From Acidobacteriota bacterium (lineage in GTDB: Bacteria > Acidobacteriota > Terriglobia > Acidiferrales > UBA7541): 64,000 bases of DNA. Each line of letters opens with the position of its first letter. The stretch's first letter is position 1. Where the stretch lies: positions 1 to 64,000 of the forward strand of contig JAJYLB010000008.1 of the NCBI GenBank assembly GCA_021788095.1, read 5' to 3'. Below the pieces are notes generated by a model. It was not told the DNA's origin. It worked only from the letters and a program-made list of their open reading frames with translations, and did no database searches. Below, piece after piece: positions 7,995 through 16,567 of this stretch. Made by a program: the position numbers and the translations under genes.

Positions 7995-8858
7995 TTACTT
8001 GCGCACGAGGGCGAAAACACGCACCGGGCCGCCGGAGCCGCCTTCGAGTTTGATGGGCGCGACCACCAGCCACGCTCCGGTTGCGGGCAATGCATCGAGA
8101 GAGCGCAGGTTTTCGAGGTGGTAGAGGCCCGCGGGCAGCGTGGTGCGGTGAACGGGGAAGGTTTTCGAAGGGCCGTAGTCGATGCTCATCGTGTCGATTC
8201 CCAAGGCGATGACGCCCCGGGCGATCAGTAGCTTGGCCGCCGGCACTCCGTAGCCCGGGAAATGCATCACCCCTTTGGCGTCCATGTTGCGGTAACCAGC
8301 CCTATCGCCGCCGCGCGCCTCCCAACCCGTGCTCAAGATCACGATCGACCCCGCGGGAATTCGCCCATGGCGGCTTTCCCACCCTTCGACGGCCTTGGGC
8401 GTCAGCCGATAATCAGGATCTTTCGCCGCTTCCGCGCCGACGTCAATCACATCGGCTGGAGCGAAGAATTTTTGGGGCGGAATCTGGTCCACGGTCAGTT
8501 TGCCGCCAGGGAAATGCGCGGGAGCGTCGAGGTGAGTGCCGAAATGTTCGGGGAAGGAGACTTGGCGAGCGAAATAACCTTCCTTGGCGTAAGTTGCCAG
8601 CACCTTGGCTTGGAACGGCGGATTATCGGGCCAGTTGGGCGACTGGGGACCCACCGGGTAGCCGAGATCGATAACCGCGACGCGGCTGGCGGCGATCCCG
8701 GCGAGAGAGGGCGCGCTTGTGGTCGCGGCGCGCGCTGCCGCCTGTGCCGCCGCGCCCGGCGTCCACGTCGTCCGCGCGGCAGCCATTCGTGGCACGCCAA
8801 CCAGTGCGACCAGCCAAGCGCCTGCCAAGCATTTGGAAGCCAGTCGTAGCGTCCACAT
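7995..8858 (-). CDS. Exported cyclase-family metal hydrolase (kynurenine formamidase-like)
   Basis: The product is 287 residues, with ATG at 8858 preceded by GGGAGGTGGGGG. An N-terminal hydrophobic segment (about 8-28, ending MAAA) indicates export. The cyclase-family metal motif is intact as HFGTHLDAPAHF, with His105, His109, Asp111 and His115, and the C-terminal part holds the usual GIDTMSIDYG loop. Relatives hydrolyse N-formylkynurenine, isatin or related amides and esters. No tryptophan-degradation genes lie nearby, so the kynurenine role is not supported, and export argues for a different substrate. The neighbours (aminotransferase, EVE protein) give no clear pathway. Confidence 0.82.
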   Translation of the reverse strand: MWTLRLASKCLAGAWLVALVGVPRMAAARTTWTPGAAAQAAARAATTSAPSLAGIAASRVAVIDLGYPVGPQSPNWPDNPPFQAKVLATYAKEGYFARQVSFPEHFGTHLDAPAHFPGGKLTVDQIPPQKFFAPADVIDVGAEAAKDPDYRLTPKAVEGWESRHGRIPAGSIVILSTGWEARGGDRAGYRNMDAKGVMHFPGYGVPAAKLLIARGVIALGIDTMSIDYGPSKTFPVHRTTLPAGLYHLENLRSLDALPATGAWLVVAPIKLEGGSGGPVRVFALVRK

Positions 8859-8908
8859 CCCCCACCTCCCGTTCGCGGCCTATCATAACCGATGCGAATC
8901 CGCGCGGG

Positions 8909-9364
8909 TCAGGGCAGAGGCAGGCCGGGGGTGGGCACGATGCCACCCATCCGAAGAATCTCCCGGTACTCGGCTTCCGTGAGAGGCGAGATGGGGATTC
9001 GGGGATGGCGCAGGAATTTCAGGTGGCGGAGAAGCGTATTCGCCTTCAGAGCCGCCAGGCTCACCGGCTGCAGCAGCCGCTCGAGGGCTCGGAGGTCGAT
9101 GATCATAGCCTTGCTCTCAGGGTTGCCGGGATCGACGTAGGGGTCGCGAGTTACTTCCGCCAGGGCGTAGACGTGGCGATCGGGTGTGCCGTGATAGGCG
9201 AGCACGCGATCGCCTCGCCGCATGCGCTTGACGATGCGCGTCACCTGCGGCTTGGCGCCTGCCCCGCGCCACATCTCTTTTCCCTTCACGAACAGAGTGT
9301 CCCAGTGGTATTGGCGCGGGTCGGAGGAGAGGATCCAATATTGGCGCTCGGCTGTCGTTTCCAT
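8909..9364 (-). CDS. EVE-domain protein
   Basis: This 151-residue protein is almost entirely one EVE domain: YWILSSDPRQYHWDTLFVKGKEMWRG at the N-terminus, then GDRVLAYHGTPDRHVYALAEVTRDPYVDP, then a C-terminal helical tail with LKFLRHPRIPISPLTEAEYREIL. EVE domains share the PUA-like fold and bind modified bases in DNA or RNA, and some work with restriction systems. No restriction or methyltransferase gene is visible here, so I infer a housekeeping or stress role. Its own ATG at 9364 lies in a clean gap. Confidence 0.85.
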   Translation of the reverse strand: METTAERQYWILSSDPRQYHWDTLFVKGKEMWRGAGAKPQVTRIVKRMRRGDRVLAYHGTPDRHVYALAEVTRDPYVDPGNPESKAMIIDLRALERLLQPVSLAALKANTLLRHLKFLRHPRIPISPLTEAEYREILRMGGIVPTPGLPLP

Positions 9365-9410
9365 TACGGTTCCGCGTCGCCCGGACTATACATGGTCTTG
9401 TGAGACGGCG

Positions 9411-9716
9411 CTAGGCCACATCTACCCAGACTTCATCCCCTCGCTCTTCGACCGGGTAGGTCCGAACGGCCATGGTCGGATTGAACGTCACCTGACCTGT
9501 GGTCACTTCGTACGTCCAGCCATGCCAGGGGCAGGTGACCACGCTGCCTTCCATGTGACCTTTGCCCAGGGGACCGCCGCGGTGGAGGCAGGTGTTATCC
9601 AAGGCGTAAAAGCGGCCACCGACATTGGCCAGAGCGATGGCGTGCTGCCCGAGCCACACTTCGTGAATGGCTCCTTCAGGGATCTCCTCTCGCTTCGCCG
9701 CACGCAAAAAGGCCAT
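9411..9716 (-). CDS. Rieske [2Fe-2S] ferredoxin-like protein
   Basis: The protein has 101 residues, the size of stand-alone Rieske ferredoxins. Both cluster motifs are present: CLHRGGPLG with Cys43 and His45, and CPWHGW with Cys62 and His65. GGAGG lies upstream of the ATG at 9716. Such proteins pass electrons to ring-hydroxylating oxygenases or nitrite reductases, or act alone. No partner oxygenase is adjacent, so the redox partner is unknown. The pattern IPEGAIHEVWLGQHAIALANVGGRFYALD is like the NirD/bphA3 family. No signal peptide is present, so it is cytoplasmic. Confidence 0.88.
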   Translation of the reverse strand: MAFLRAAKREEIPEGAIHEVWLGQHAIALANVGGRFYALDNTCLHRGGPLGKGHMEGSVVTCPWHGWTYEVTTGQVTFNPTMAVRTYPVEERGDEVWVDVA

Positions 9717-9890
9717 TCCGCCTCGCCCCCTCCCGCAAAGCCTTTGCCTTCAGTCAGGCCGGAAGGCGCGGGCGAGTATAGGCACACTTCCCAAGTCCGT
9801 CAAATCGGCTCCTCGGAGAGGGTCTGGGGGCCGGCGCCCTTCGCTCTTCTTTCGCCTGTAAGAGGCCGGGAGAAGGCCTCGGCCCACGGC

Positions 9891-11171
9891 CTAAAGAAGC
9901 CGCTTTAGATGAAGGTCGATCCTCACGCGGTGGCCGGAGCGGAGGACCGAGAGGACCACCGAGTCGCCAGGCTTGGAAAGAAACTCGCGTAGCTGATCGA
10001 GGGTAAAATCCGATGCGGGCTCGCTATCGATCACCGCGATCCGGTCGCCCGGCAGGAGCCCCGCTTCGGCGGCTGGCGAGCCGCTCGATACACCGGCGAC
10101 TTCGAAACCGCCGAGCGATGTCCCTGTGGCCCGAATCGTGGCGCCGCTGGCATCCGCTTTGATGGGGAAAACGAAGTCGCGATTTGGCGCGAAGAGGAGG
10201 CGATCCGCGGGGAAATCGAGCACGACGCGGAACTTACGTAGGATCTCGCCTCCAATCCAGCCGGCGATGACGCGACCGGCCTTTTCCCCGCCTGTGCGCT
10301 CTCCCCCTTCATTGGTTTCCCTCCCCGGCTGGCTGGAATCGATGGCGACAACGGGTTCCAAGATGCGTACAGGTCCGAGATCGAGCCATTCGGCCCGGGC
10401 CAACAGCACAGCGCGTTCACCGCCCGCGCCGACCACCGTGCCGGGTACCGTTTGGCTCGTGGCCGACGCCACGCGGCTCGAGCCAAGAAACTCCTTGGTG
10501 ACGAGGATTCCACCACTGGCAGCCGTGTTCACCACGAACTCGCCATCGAGCGTGCGCCCTCCCAGCCGCAATTTGGCGGAGACGGTTGGCAGACCGCCCT
10601 CCCAGCGGATTTCGAGTTTCTGGAGGTGAGGTGGTACGTGGTACGAGCGGGGATCGTAAAGCTCGATCGAGCGGCGGGAATAGTCCAGTTCCGCCACCAG
10701 TTGCGTGAGCACATCGTCGCCGATGACGCCATTCACTCGGACCCCATACCATGGCCCAAGCGATTCGAAGGAATGCGCTGGCGGGTTCAGACCGAGGATG
10801 GCCAGCCCGGGGAGGGAGAGAGCCGAAGCAACTTGCGACGCAGCCGCCGGGACGGCCTGGTCTGCTACGGTTTGCGCTGAAGCGGTGTCCAGGAGCCAAT
10901 CCGAAGGTTGGCCTTGGTTCACTTGGACGGCAACGAAAATGGCGTTGGAGGCGATTTCCATGGGGATTTCAGCGGCATTGCCACCGTGCTGGAATCGCAG
11001 TGTCGCCCCGGGCGCCGCCTGGCTTCGAGGGGCGTGCTGCCCCGTGGCAACGGGCCGGCGCGAGGGAAGAACCGCTGGAGCGGCCGCCACCAGGAATCCC
11101 GTGATGTAAAAGACGACTGGCGGAAATCGGCGGGCTGACAGGAGTCGAGATGGCAAGCGAGGTGCCTTCAT
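9891..11171 (-). CDS. Exported retropepsin-like protein with PDZ domain, degenerate active sites
   Basis: The product is 426 residues with an N-terminal hydrophobic segment (about 18-35). Two beta-domains look like the paired aspartic-protease units known in Acidobacteria, followed by a C-terminal PDZ domain (about 350-425, with GVSSGSPAAEAGLLPGDRI). The catalytic signatures are changed: the first is DTAS at residues 95-98 rather than DTG, and the second is NTAAS at 215-219, with Asn in place of the catalytic Asp. I infer that the second half is inactive or that this is a binding protein. Its ATG at 11171 follows the DUF-type exported gene by 25 bases, so the two are likely co-transcribed. 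Confidence 0.7.
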   Translation of the reverse strand: MKAPRLPSRLLSARRFPPVVFYITGFLVAAAPAVLPSRRPVATGQHAPRSQAAPGATLRFQHGGNAAEIPMEIASNAIFVAVQVNQGQPSDWLLDTASAQTVADQAVPAAASQVASALSLPGLAILGLNPPAHSFESLGPWYGVRVNGVIGDDVLTQLVAELDYSRRSIELYDPRSYHVPPHLQKLEIRWEGGLPTVSAKLRLGGRTLDGEFVVNTAASGGILVTKEFLGSSRVASATSQTVPGTVVGAGGERAVLLARAEWLDLGPVRILEPVVAIDSSQPGRETNEGGERTGGEKAGRVIAGWIGGEILRKFRVVLDFPADRLLFAPNRDFVFPIKADASGATIRATGTSLGGFEVAGVSSGSPAAEAGLLPGDRIAVIDSEPASDFTLDQLREFLSKPGDSVVLSVLRSGHRVRIDLHLKRLL

Positions 11172-11196
11172 GACTTCTTGAGGAGTCTATCGGGGC

Positions 11197-12918
11197 TTAG
11201 TGGATATCGCCGCGCCAGTGTACGCCAGAGGGGTCTTTCCAGGAACCCGTCACCAACCAGTGAAGGTGTCGCGCCAGGACCGTCGCAGCATCGGATTTTG
11301 CCCAACTTTCGAAGTCGGTCATGGCTTGGTTGGTTTGGGGGCTCTTCTTTTCTTTCGCGGATGTCGCCGTTACGTGTTGGAACAGACTCGTCCAGGGGAT
11401 GCGCGCGAAGTCGACGTACGTCAGAGTGGAAAGCTGCGCCGGCAATTCGGCGCGAGCCGCGCGGAAGCCCAGGTCGGCGGCTAAGCCGCCCGGGGAAGGC
11501 GAGGCCGCCGCGACGGCGTGCGCACTGCTTCGCACGAGCGCTTCGTCGGTGCTGGCCAGCAACAGATGAGGGGTCAGGGCGACGAACGCGGCGGAGGAAG
11601 GGCCTATGCTTATTCCGCCTCCCTGCCTCCCAGCGGCGCCAGTGCCGGGCCCGGCTTCACCATCGGTTTTCCCCGGGCTCGCGCCCGCACTCGGCTTCGG
11701 GCCCGTCTGGAAATAACGGATTTCCCCTTCTTCCCCCGCGGGATGAAGGTACGGGGCGAGGGTAGTGGAGAAGAGCTGGCCAGCAGCCTGGGAATGGATG
11801 GTGGTGACAAAGAGCATGTTGCGCTGGGCCTGGGGGCCGGCCGCGGGCGGGCGAATGGTTGCGTATTCGCCGGCGAGGGAGGGGAGCACCATAGTGGAGA
11901 ACATCCCGTAAACCATCTGCACGCGACCCGCTTGGTCCGGGCCCATTGCCTCGGTCGCGGCCTTCGACAGTAACGAAACCAGCGCCCCGAGATCGATGCG
12001 GAACGCGGTGACCGAGGAGCCGGCAGGCGCAGCGGCGAGCGTGTCGAAGTCGCCGGCACTCGCACCGAAGAAGTCGAAGACGCTGCCGGGCGTCGTGTCG
12101 CCAAGAATCGAGCCGCGCAGGAGGGCCGTCGGCGAATTCAAATCGATGGCGCCACAGAGCACGTGCACCCGGTCGACATGGAGAGCATTGAAAAACGCTT
12201 TCCCATTGAAATTCGCACTCACCGGAAGCGGAAGGCTGGAAACGGGGGGAATCTGCAAGAAGAATTCGATGGTGGGCCGGCCGGCCAATTCGGCACGCGC
12301 TTCGTGATAGGCCGGCAGCGCGGTGAGGGAATCCGTCTCCGGAGGAGGGGAGGCGCCAAAGCGGCGGGCGAGCTCTTCGATCGTCGAGGGATCCGTCGAC
12401 GAAACCAAGAACCCGGCGGAAGTAATGCGGATATGGGCAGCGGCCTGTGGCGAAGCGGCGACCAGCATCGCGCGCAGGCGCCCCGCCTCCTCGCTCGTGG
12501 TTTGAAAAACGCCGAAGCTGCGTATTCGCCCGGCGAGCCGGGCAGGGGTCTTCGCTCCGCCCCCGGTGGCCGATCCGGGTTCTGGCAGCCGGAGTCCGAT
12601 GATCATCGGATGCGCGAGCAAGGCCTGAACATCCGCCGCGGACAGCCGAGGCGAGCGCGGAATCCCTTTGAGTGCTCCGGAGAAGCCTTCCTCCATTGCC
12701 TGTCGCGCTGGAGCGAAGCCGGGATCTTGCCAGAGAGCCACGAGCGCGTTTTGACTCGATGGCGAAATCGACTGCGCCCCGCGCCAGTAGACGTAGGCCA
12801 AGGTATCGGCCGGCAGACGCTCGGTGAGTTCGGGCGCTTGGGCGCGCGCCGGGCCAGCCACAACTAGAAAGAGAGCCAGGACGACGATCGACAGATGCCA
12901 ACGCTTCTCAGGAGTCAT
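11197..12918 (-). CDS. Exported protein of unknown function, DUF3352-like
   Basis: The product is 573 residues from ATG 12918. A TTG at 12942 would extend it, but the ATG is directly followed by a clean signal peptide (HLSIVVLALFLVVAGPARAQA). The mature part contains ELTERLPADTLAYVYWRG near the start, a pattern I associate with DUF3352-type periplasmic proteins of Acidobacteria, and alternates beta-strand-like segments with a low-complexity Gly/Ala/Pro stretch at about 420-450. No catalytic motif is recognisable. The name is tentative. It precedes the protease-like gene in the same direction. Confidence 0.5.
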   Translation of the reverse strand: MTPEKRWHLSIVVLALFLVVAGPARAQAPELTERLPADTLAYVYWRGAQSISPSSQNALVALWQDPGFAPARQAMEEGFSGALKGIPRSPRLSAADVQALLAHPMIIGLRLPEPGSATGGGAKTPARLAGRIRSFGVFQTTSEEAGRLRAMLVAASPQAAAHIRITSAGFLVSSTDPSTIEELARRFGASPPPETDSLTALPAYHEARAELAGRPTIEFFLQIPPVSSLPLPVSANFNGKAFFNALHVDRVHVLCGAIDLNSPTALLRGSILGDTTPGSVFDFFGASAGDFDTLAAAPAGSSVTAFRIDLGALVSLLSKAATEAMGPDQAGRVQMVYGMFSTMVLPSLAGEYATIRPPAAGPQAQRNMLFVTTIHSQAAGQLFSTTLAPYLHPAGEEGEIRYFQTGPKPSAGASPGKTDGEAGPGTGAAGRQGGGISIGPSSAAFVALTPHLLLASTDEALVRSSAHAVAAASPSPGGLAADLGFRAARAELPAQLSTLTYVDFARIPWTSLFQHVTATSAKEKKSPQTNQAMTDFESWAKSDAATVLARHLHWLVTGSWKDPSGVHWRGDIH

Positions 12919-12960
12919 GTTAGGTCGCGATTGTAATCCCAAGGGAGGGATTCGGGTAGC

Positions 12961-12998
12961 AATAAAACAGGCGTCCCCGCCACGGAACGGGGACGCCT
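12961..12998 (-). terminator. Intrinsic terminator of the coiled-coil gene
   Basis: An 11-base-pair perfect stem (AGGCGTCCCCG / CGGGGACGCCT, 8-base loop) on the minus strand is followed by GTTTTATT. It lies 37 bases past the stop of the gene at 13036. Confidence 0.75.
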
Positions 12999-13035
12999 AG
13001 GGTAACGTTCGGACCTACCGCTTCCCAGCGGCCAG

Positions 13036-13905
13036 CTAACTGCCCCCGGGATCGGTCGTCGTGGCTGCCTGCTTGGCCTGGTCCTTAGGCGTCGAGAGGT
13101 AGCCAACCAACTCGTTCTTCTTGATTTGGAACACGACGATCTCGAGCGGAGCGGGAGCCTCGGCCGTATAGAACTGGACCGGCTCGTAGAGGGTTTTGTC
13201 CTTCTTCTCGATCCGCTTGTCCTCGACGGTCACGTACATGTTGTAGCGCCAGTGCTTGACGTCGACGTGCGAGACCTGAATCATGATCGGGCCGACGCGA
13301 TCGGGGTGCTTCGCTCGGTAGATATCGAATTTGTAGTAATCGCGCTGACCCAAGTGAATGAGCTGATTGAGCTGCGTCTGGTTGTGGGCGATCAAGCCGC
13401 TCATGACCCCCATGTCCCCCACCGTGCTCTCCAGCTTGGTGCGGGTATCGTTGAGGCTCGCCTTCGTGGTCGCCAAGTCGCTCTGGGTGCCGCCCAACTC
13501 GGTCGAAAGCTGGCCGACGCTGGCTTGCGTCTGCTGCTGCACCTGGCCGATCTGCTCCTGAAGCTTCTTGCTGGACAGGGCTTGCTCGCGCCGCAGCGCC
13601 GCGGAGGTTCGGCGGGCTTCCTCGAGCTGGGCCTGGGTGATGCCCAGCTTCTGCGACGTCAAGTCGAGTTCAGCCTTGAGGTCGTCAGCTTGCGCTTGGA
13701 GCGAAGAGTCAAGCTGGGCGATCCGGGAATTGGTTTGCGCGACCTGCTTGTTGAAAACCTGCCCGGAGTGGTAATTGGCGTATACCATGTAACCGCCAAA
13801 AAGGAAGAGGATCACAAACAGAATCGGGATCCAGCGCGGAGTGCCAAGGGAAGGCGCCGGCGGCTGTGCCTCCGTCGTTTCGGGCCGAGTCGGGGTCGTG
13901 CTCAT
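13036..13905 (-). CDS. Single-pass membrane protein with long coiled coil
   Basis: The product is 289 residues from ATG 13905, which has AAGGAGA upstream; the longer frame to 13995 lacks this. A Pro/Thr-rich cytoplasmic tail (1-25) is followed by one membrane helix (WIPILFVILFLFGGYMVYA, about 27-45). A long Gln/Leu/Ala-rich heptad region (about 55-185) then predicts a parallel coiled coil, and the C-terminus is a compact beta-type domain (YKFDIYRAKHPDRVGPIMIQ onward). Function is unknown. The architecture suggests an anchored scaffold or sensor in the envelope. Its terminator immediately downstream shows it is a single-gene unit. Confidence 0.65.
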   Translation of the reverse strand: MSTTPTRPETTEAQPPAPSLGTPRWIPILFVILFLFGGYMVYANYHSGQVFNKQVAQTNSRIAQLDSSLQAQADDLKAELDLTSQKLGITQAQLEEARRTSAALRREQALSSKKLQEQIGQVQQQTQASVGQLSTELGGTQSDLATTKASLNDTRTKLESTVGDMGVMSGLIAHNQTQLNQLIHLGQRDYYKFDIYRAKHPDRVGPIMIQVSHVDVKHWRYNMYVTVEDKRIEKKDKTLYEPVQFYTAEAPAPLEIVVFQIKKNELVGYLSTPKDQAKQAATTTDPGGS

Positions 13906-14202
13906 AAGTTGTCTCCTTGCGGTAGAGTCCGCATTCCGTGCTGAATTAGATTGTGATGGCGTAGCAGGGGGTTGTCCATGAGGGCAAGTCCCCATGCGCT
14001 CTTTTCGTCACCGCAGCCGAGTGCAGGGCGAGCCGCGGAGTTTTCCCCCGGGGAGTGACCGATCCCATCCGCTACGCTTCGTCCTGCCGCGGCGGGATCA
14101 GGACAGGTCCTTCAGCAGGCAGTGGAACGACCCGATAGCCTGCGATTGCTTCTCGCGCGCCTGGCCCCGGCCGCTCGCGAAGAGGGTAAGCCCGCCTTCC
14201 CC

Positions 14203-14592
14203 TCACCGGCGGGGGCGGGGCCAGCTAGCCTCGACCGTCGTAACAAGCCCGCCCCTCGGAGTAAACTCTCCCCGCACGACGCACGTCTTGGGACGGGCGG
14301 CGCGAACGATGTCGCGCAAAATCCGGTTCACGGCGTTCTCGTAGAAGATGCCCAGATTGCGGTAGGCCAACAGGTACAGCTTCAGGGATTTCAACTCCAG
14401 GCAGTGTCTCCGAGGTTCGTACTCGATGGTGAGGGAGCCGAAATCAGGCAATCCGGTCTTGGGGCAGACGGAAGTGTATTCGGGAACGCGAATGCTGATG
14501 CGATAGCCCGGGAATTGATTGGGCCAAGTCTCCAGCGCAGGCAGCGCTTGGCGGATTCCGGCGCGGGCGTGGGCGGCAGTGTAACCGGGCAT
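14203..14592 (-). CDS. queF: NADPH-dependent 7-cyano-7-deazaguanine reductase (preQ0 reductase)
   Basis: This 129-residue protein matches the short, single-domain (type I) QueF. The nucleophile is Cys43 in YTSVCPKTGLPDFG and the conserved acid is Glu66 in LELKSLKLYLLAYRN. QueF reduces the nitrile of preQ0 to the amine preQ1 with NADPH, the last free-base step before insertion into tRNA as queuosine precursor. It acts in the cytosol. The start at ATG 14592 fits family starts; a longer open frame reaching 16098 is only the antisense of the permease gene. There is no ribosome site, and a promoter lies six bases before the ATG, suggesting a leaderless message. Other que genes are not in the window. 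Confidence 0.9.
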   Translation of the reverse strand: MPGYTAAHARAGIRQALPALETWPNQFPGYRISIRVPEYTSVCPKTGLPDFGSLTIEYEPRRHCLELKSLKLYLLAYRNLGIFYENAVNRILRDIVRAARPKTCVVRGEFTPRGGLVTTVEASWPRPRR

Positions 14593-14598
14593 GAAGGG

Positions 14599-14626
14599 AT
14601 TGTAGCGGAGGCACCTCGGGGTGCAA
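14599..14626 (-). promoter_or_regulatory. queF promoter, predicted leaderless
   Basis: On the minus strand TTGCAC (14621-14626) and TACAAT (14599-14604) are separated by 16 bases, and TACAAT ends six bases before the queF ATG. Transcription would start at or next to the start codon. Confidence 0.6.
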
Positions 14627-14766
14627 AGCGGGAGGGCACGATCTTGAGGGAGTTGTAGTATGCTGGTCCCAGAACTGCGGCAGCGAACCGGGGCTCGCTG
14701 CGTTGTTGAAGGGTGTGGTCGGCTTAGAGACTGAGGGATGAGGTAAAGGGTGCTCCGGAGAGTGGC

Positions 14767-15141
14767 ATGATCTGTCCTCGCTGCGGGTGTGATCGCTGCT
14801 TCCGTTCTCACCGCCGTCATGTGGAATACGCGATCAGCGTTTTGGGCGTCAAGCCCTGGCGCTGTTCCAAGTGCCAACTGCGATTCCTGGCGCGGCGAAT
14901 TCCCTTGCGCTACCTCTTTCGCGCCCGCTGCCCTCGCTGCGCCAACCTCGAACTGGAGCGTGCCGGGCGCGGCTGGCTGAGACACAACGCCTTGGCAAGG
15001 GTGTCCACCCTGCTCGGCGCACTTGCGGTGCGATGCGACCCTTGCCGGCACGATTTCGTTACTTGGCGGAGGCCATGGCGGCCTCGGGAAGAGGAAGAGC
15101 CGACGGATGTTGAAGGGCAGGCCTGGCGTTGCCAGGGGTGA
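14767..15141 (+). CDS. Small zinc-ribbon-like protein
   Basis: The 124-residue product has several Cys pairs: CPRCGCDRC at 3-11, CSKC near 33-36, CPRC near 55-58 and CDPC near 90-93, so it could hold two zinc knuckles. The rest is very Arg-rich, including RPWRPREEEE near the C-terminus. GGAG lies eight bases before the ATG at 14767. Similar small proteins with RPWRC..C..RF motifs occur in Acidobacteria without a known function. A nucleic-acid-binding role is inference only. It converges with the permease gene at 15180. Confidence 0.55.
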   Translation: MICPRCGCDRCFRSHRRHVEYAISVLGVKPWRCSKCQLRFLARRIPLRYLFRARCPRCANLELERAGRGWLRHNALARVSTLLGALAVRCDPCRHDFVTWRRPWRPREEEEPTDVEGQAWRCQG

Positions 15142-15179
15142 TGGGGCCGCGATCCTGAGGTCTCTGAGCCGGGGCGCGG

Positions 15180-16412
15180 CTATTCGTAGCGTAAGGCGTC
15201 GATGGGATTCAGCGCGGCGGCGCGGCGCGCCGGGTAATACCCGAAGAAGACGCCGGTAGCTACGGCCACGGCTACCGCAGCCAACAAGGCGTTGAGGGAG
15301 AAGGCCGCAGGCCAGTTCAGCATTTGCGTAAGTCCGATCGTGGCCAGGATGCCGCCCACCACGCCCACCGCCCCGCCCACCACGCTGAGGGTCACCGATT
15401 CGATCAGGAACTGCTTCTGCACGTCCCACCGGGTAGCTCCCACCGCCATGCGCACGCCGATTTCCCGAGTCCGCTCGGTGACGCTGACTAGCATGATGTT
15501 CATGATGCCGATGCCGCCGACGAGCAGCGAAACGGAAGCGATGGACGCCAGCATGAGCGCGAACGTGCGATTGGCCTCGGCGAGTGCATTGAGGGCCTCG
15601 TCCGGATGCCGGATGTTGAAATCGTCGGCCTCGTCGGGCAGGAGCCTGTGCTGAAACCGGAGCAGGGCGGAGATCTGGCTCTCGGCCTCCGGAATCGCGC
15701 CAGGCGCGACCGCGGAACACATGATGTCGTCCAGCCAGGATTGGCCTGTCAGCTCTTTCATCGCCACCGAGTACGGCATCATCACGATGTCGTCTTGATC
15801 CCAGCCGAAGGTGGACGCCCCTTTCGGAGCCAGGACGCCGACGACCAGGAACGGCAGATCCCTTATCCGCATCGTCTTGCCGACGGGGTTCTCCCTCGGA
15901 AACAGCTCCTGAGCGACCGTCTGGCCGATCAGGCAGACCTTGGCGAGGTGCTGGACGTCGGAGTCGGTAAACGGCCTGCCGGTGGCGATCAACCAATGTT
16001 CGATCGCCAGGAAGGAAGGCCCCACGCCGCGGTAATGCGTCCACCAATTCTGATCCTGGTAGGCGATCTGGACGTGGGAATCGACATGGGGGGAGCACGT
16101 CTTAATCAGCGGCAGCGTCCCAATCGCCTGCTCGTCTTCGAGAATGAGCGACTTGGTGCCGTAAGCGCCGGTCCGGCGCCCGTTGACGTTGCGGCCTCCC
16201 GCCTCGATCCAGATGAGGTTGTCGCCCAGATTGGCGAGTTGCTGGCTGACCTGCGCCTGGCCGCCCTGCCCGATCGCCACCGTGCAAATCACGGCGCTGA
16301 TGCCGATCATGATGCCGAGCATGGTCAGCACCGAGCGCGTTTTGTGCTGGCGCAGGGAGACCCAGGCGTCCGCGACCGCCGAACGATAATCCACTCTTCC
16401 CCTTTCCTCCAT
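15180..16412 (-). CDS. MacB/FtsX-type ABC transporter permease (no ATPase adjacent)
   Basis: The 410-residue protein has the four-helix MacB plan: one helix near the N-terminus (TRSVLTMLGIMIGISAVICTVAI, about 25-47), a periplasmic MacB_PCD domain (about 50-270), and three C-terminal helices beginning at FALMLASIASVSLLVGGIGIMNIMLVSVTERTREIGVRMA. That last motif is diagnostic of FtsX permeases. MacB systems drive efflux or extraction of lipoproteins and small molecules across the envelope. No ATPase or membrane-fusion gene is nearby. An internal GTG at 16394 has a better ribosome site (GGAGGAAAGGGG) than the ATG at 16412, so the start may be there. Confidence 0.85.
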   Translation of the reverse strand: MEERGRVDYRSAVADAWVSLRQHKTRSVLTMLGIMIGISAVICTVAIGQGGQAQVSQQLANLGDNLIWIEAGGRNVNGRRTGAYGTKSLILEDEQAIGTLPLIKTCSPHVDSHVQIAYQDQNWWTHYRGVGPSFLAIEHWLIATGRPFTDSDVQHLAKVCLIGQTVAQELFPRENPVGKTMRIRDLPFLVVGVLAPKGASTFGWDQDDIVMMPYSVAMKELTGQSWLDDIMCSAVAPGAIPEAESQISALLRFQHRLLPDEADDFNIRHPDEALNALAEANRTFALMLASIASVSLLVGGIGIMNIMLVSVTERTREIGVRMAVGATRWDVQKQFLIESVTLSVVGGAVGVVGGILATIGLTQMLNWPAAFSLNALLAAVAVAVATGVFFGYYPARRAAALNPIDALRYE

Positions 16413-16450
16413 TCCTATGACTGACGGACGCCGAGGCGCGTTACGTTTGC

Positions 16451-16456
16451 TATACT
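16451..16456 (+). promoter_or_regulatory. -10 box of the tRNA-Glu promoter
   Basis: TATACT ends six bases before the mature tRNA 5' end. No convincing -35 hexamer is seen. Confidence 0.4.
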
Positions 16457-16462
16457 TTTTGC

Positions 16463-16537
16463 GGCGGTATCGTCTAGAGGTTAGGACGCGGCCCTCTCAA
16501 GGCCGAAACTCGGGTTCGATTCCCGATACCGCTACCA
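16463..16537 (+). tRNA. tRNA-Glu (anticodon CTC), CCA encoded
   Basis: The cloverleaf is complete: acceptor GGCGGTA with TACCGCT (the first pair is G-U), T8 C9, D-arm GTC...GAC with TAGAGGTTAG, anticodon stem CGGCC / GGCCG around loop CTCTCAA giving anticodon CTC, a four-base variable region, T-arm TCGGG / CCCGA with loop TTCGATT, discriminator A and an encoded CCA at 16535-16537. The GTCTAGAGG D-arm is typical of tRNA-Glu. It decodes GAG. Confidence 0.93.
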
Positions 16538-16567
16538 GCCGCGATCCCTCCCCTCGACGCGCTCCCC

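Noticed and set aside
14203-16098. A 631-residue frame covering queF and running into the permease antisense
   Set aside because: Only the last 129 residues match a family; the rest is antisense of the permease and the intergenic gap.
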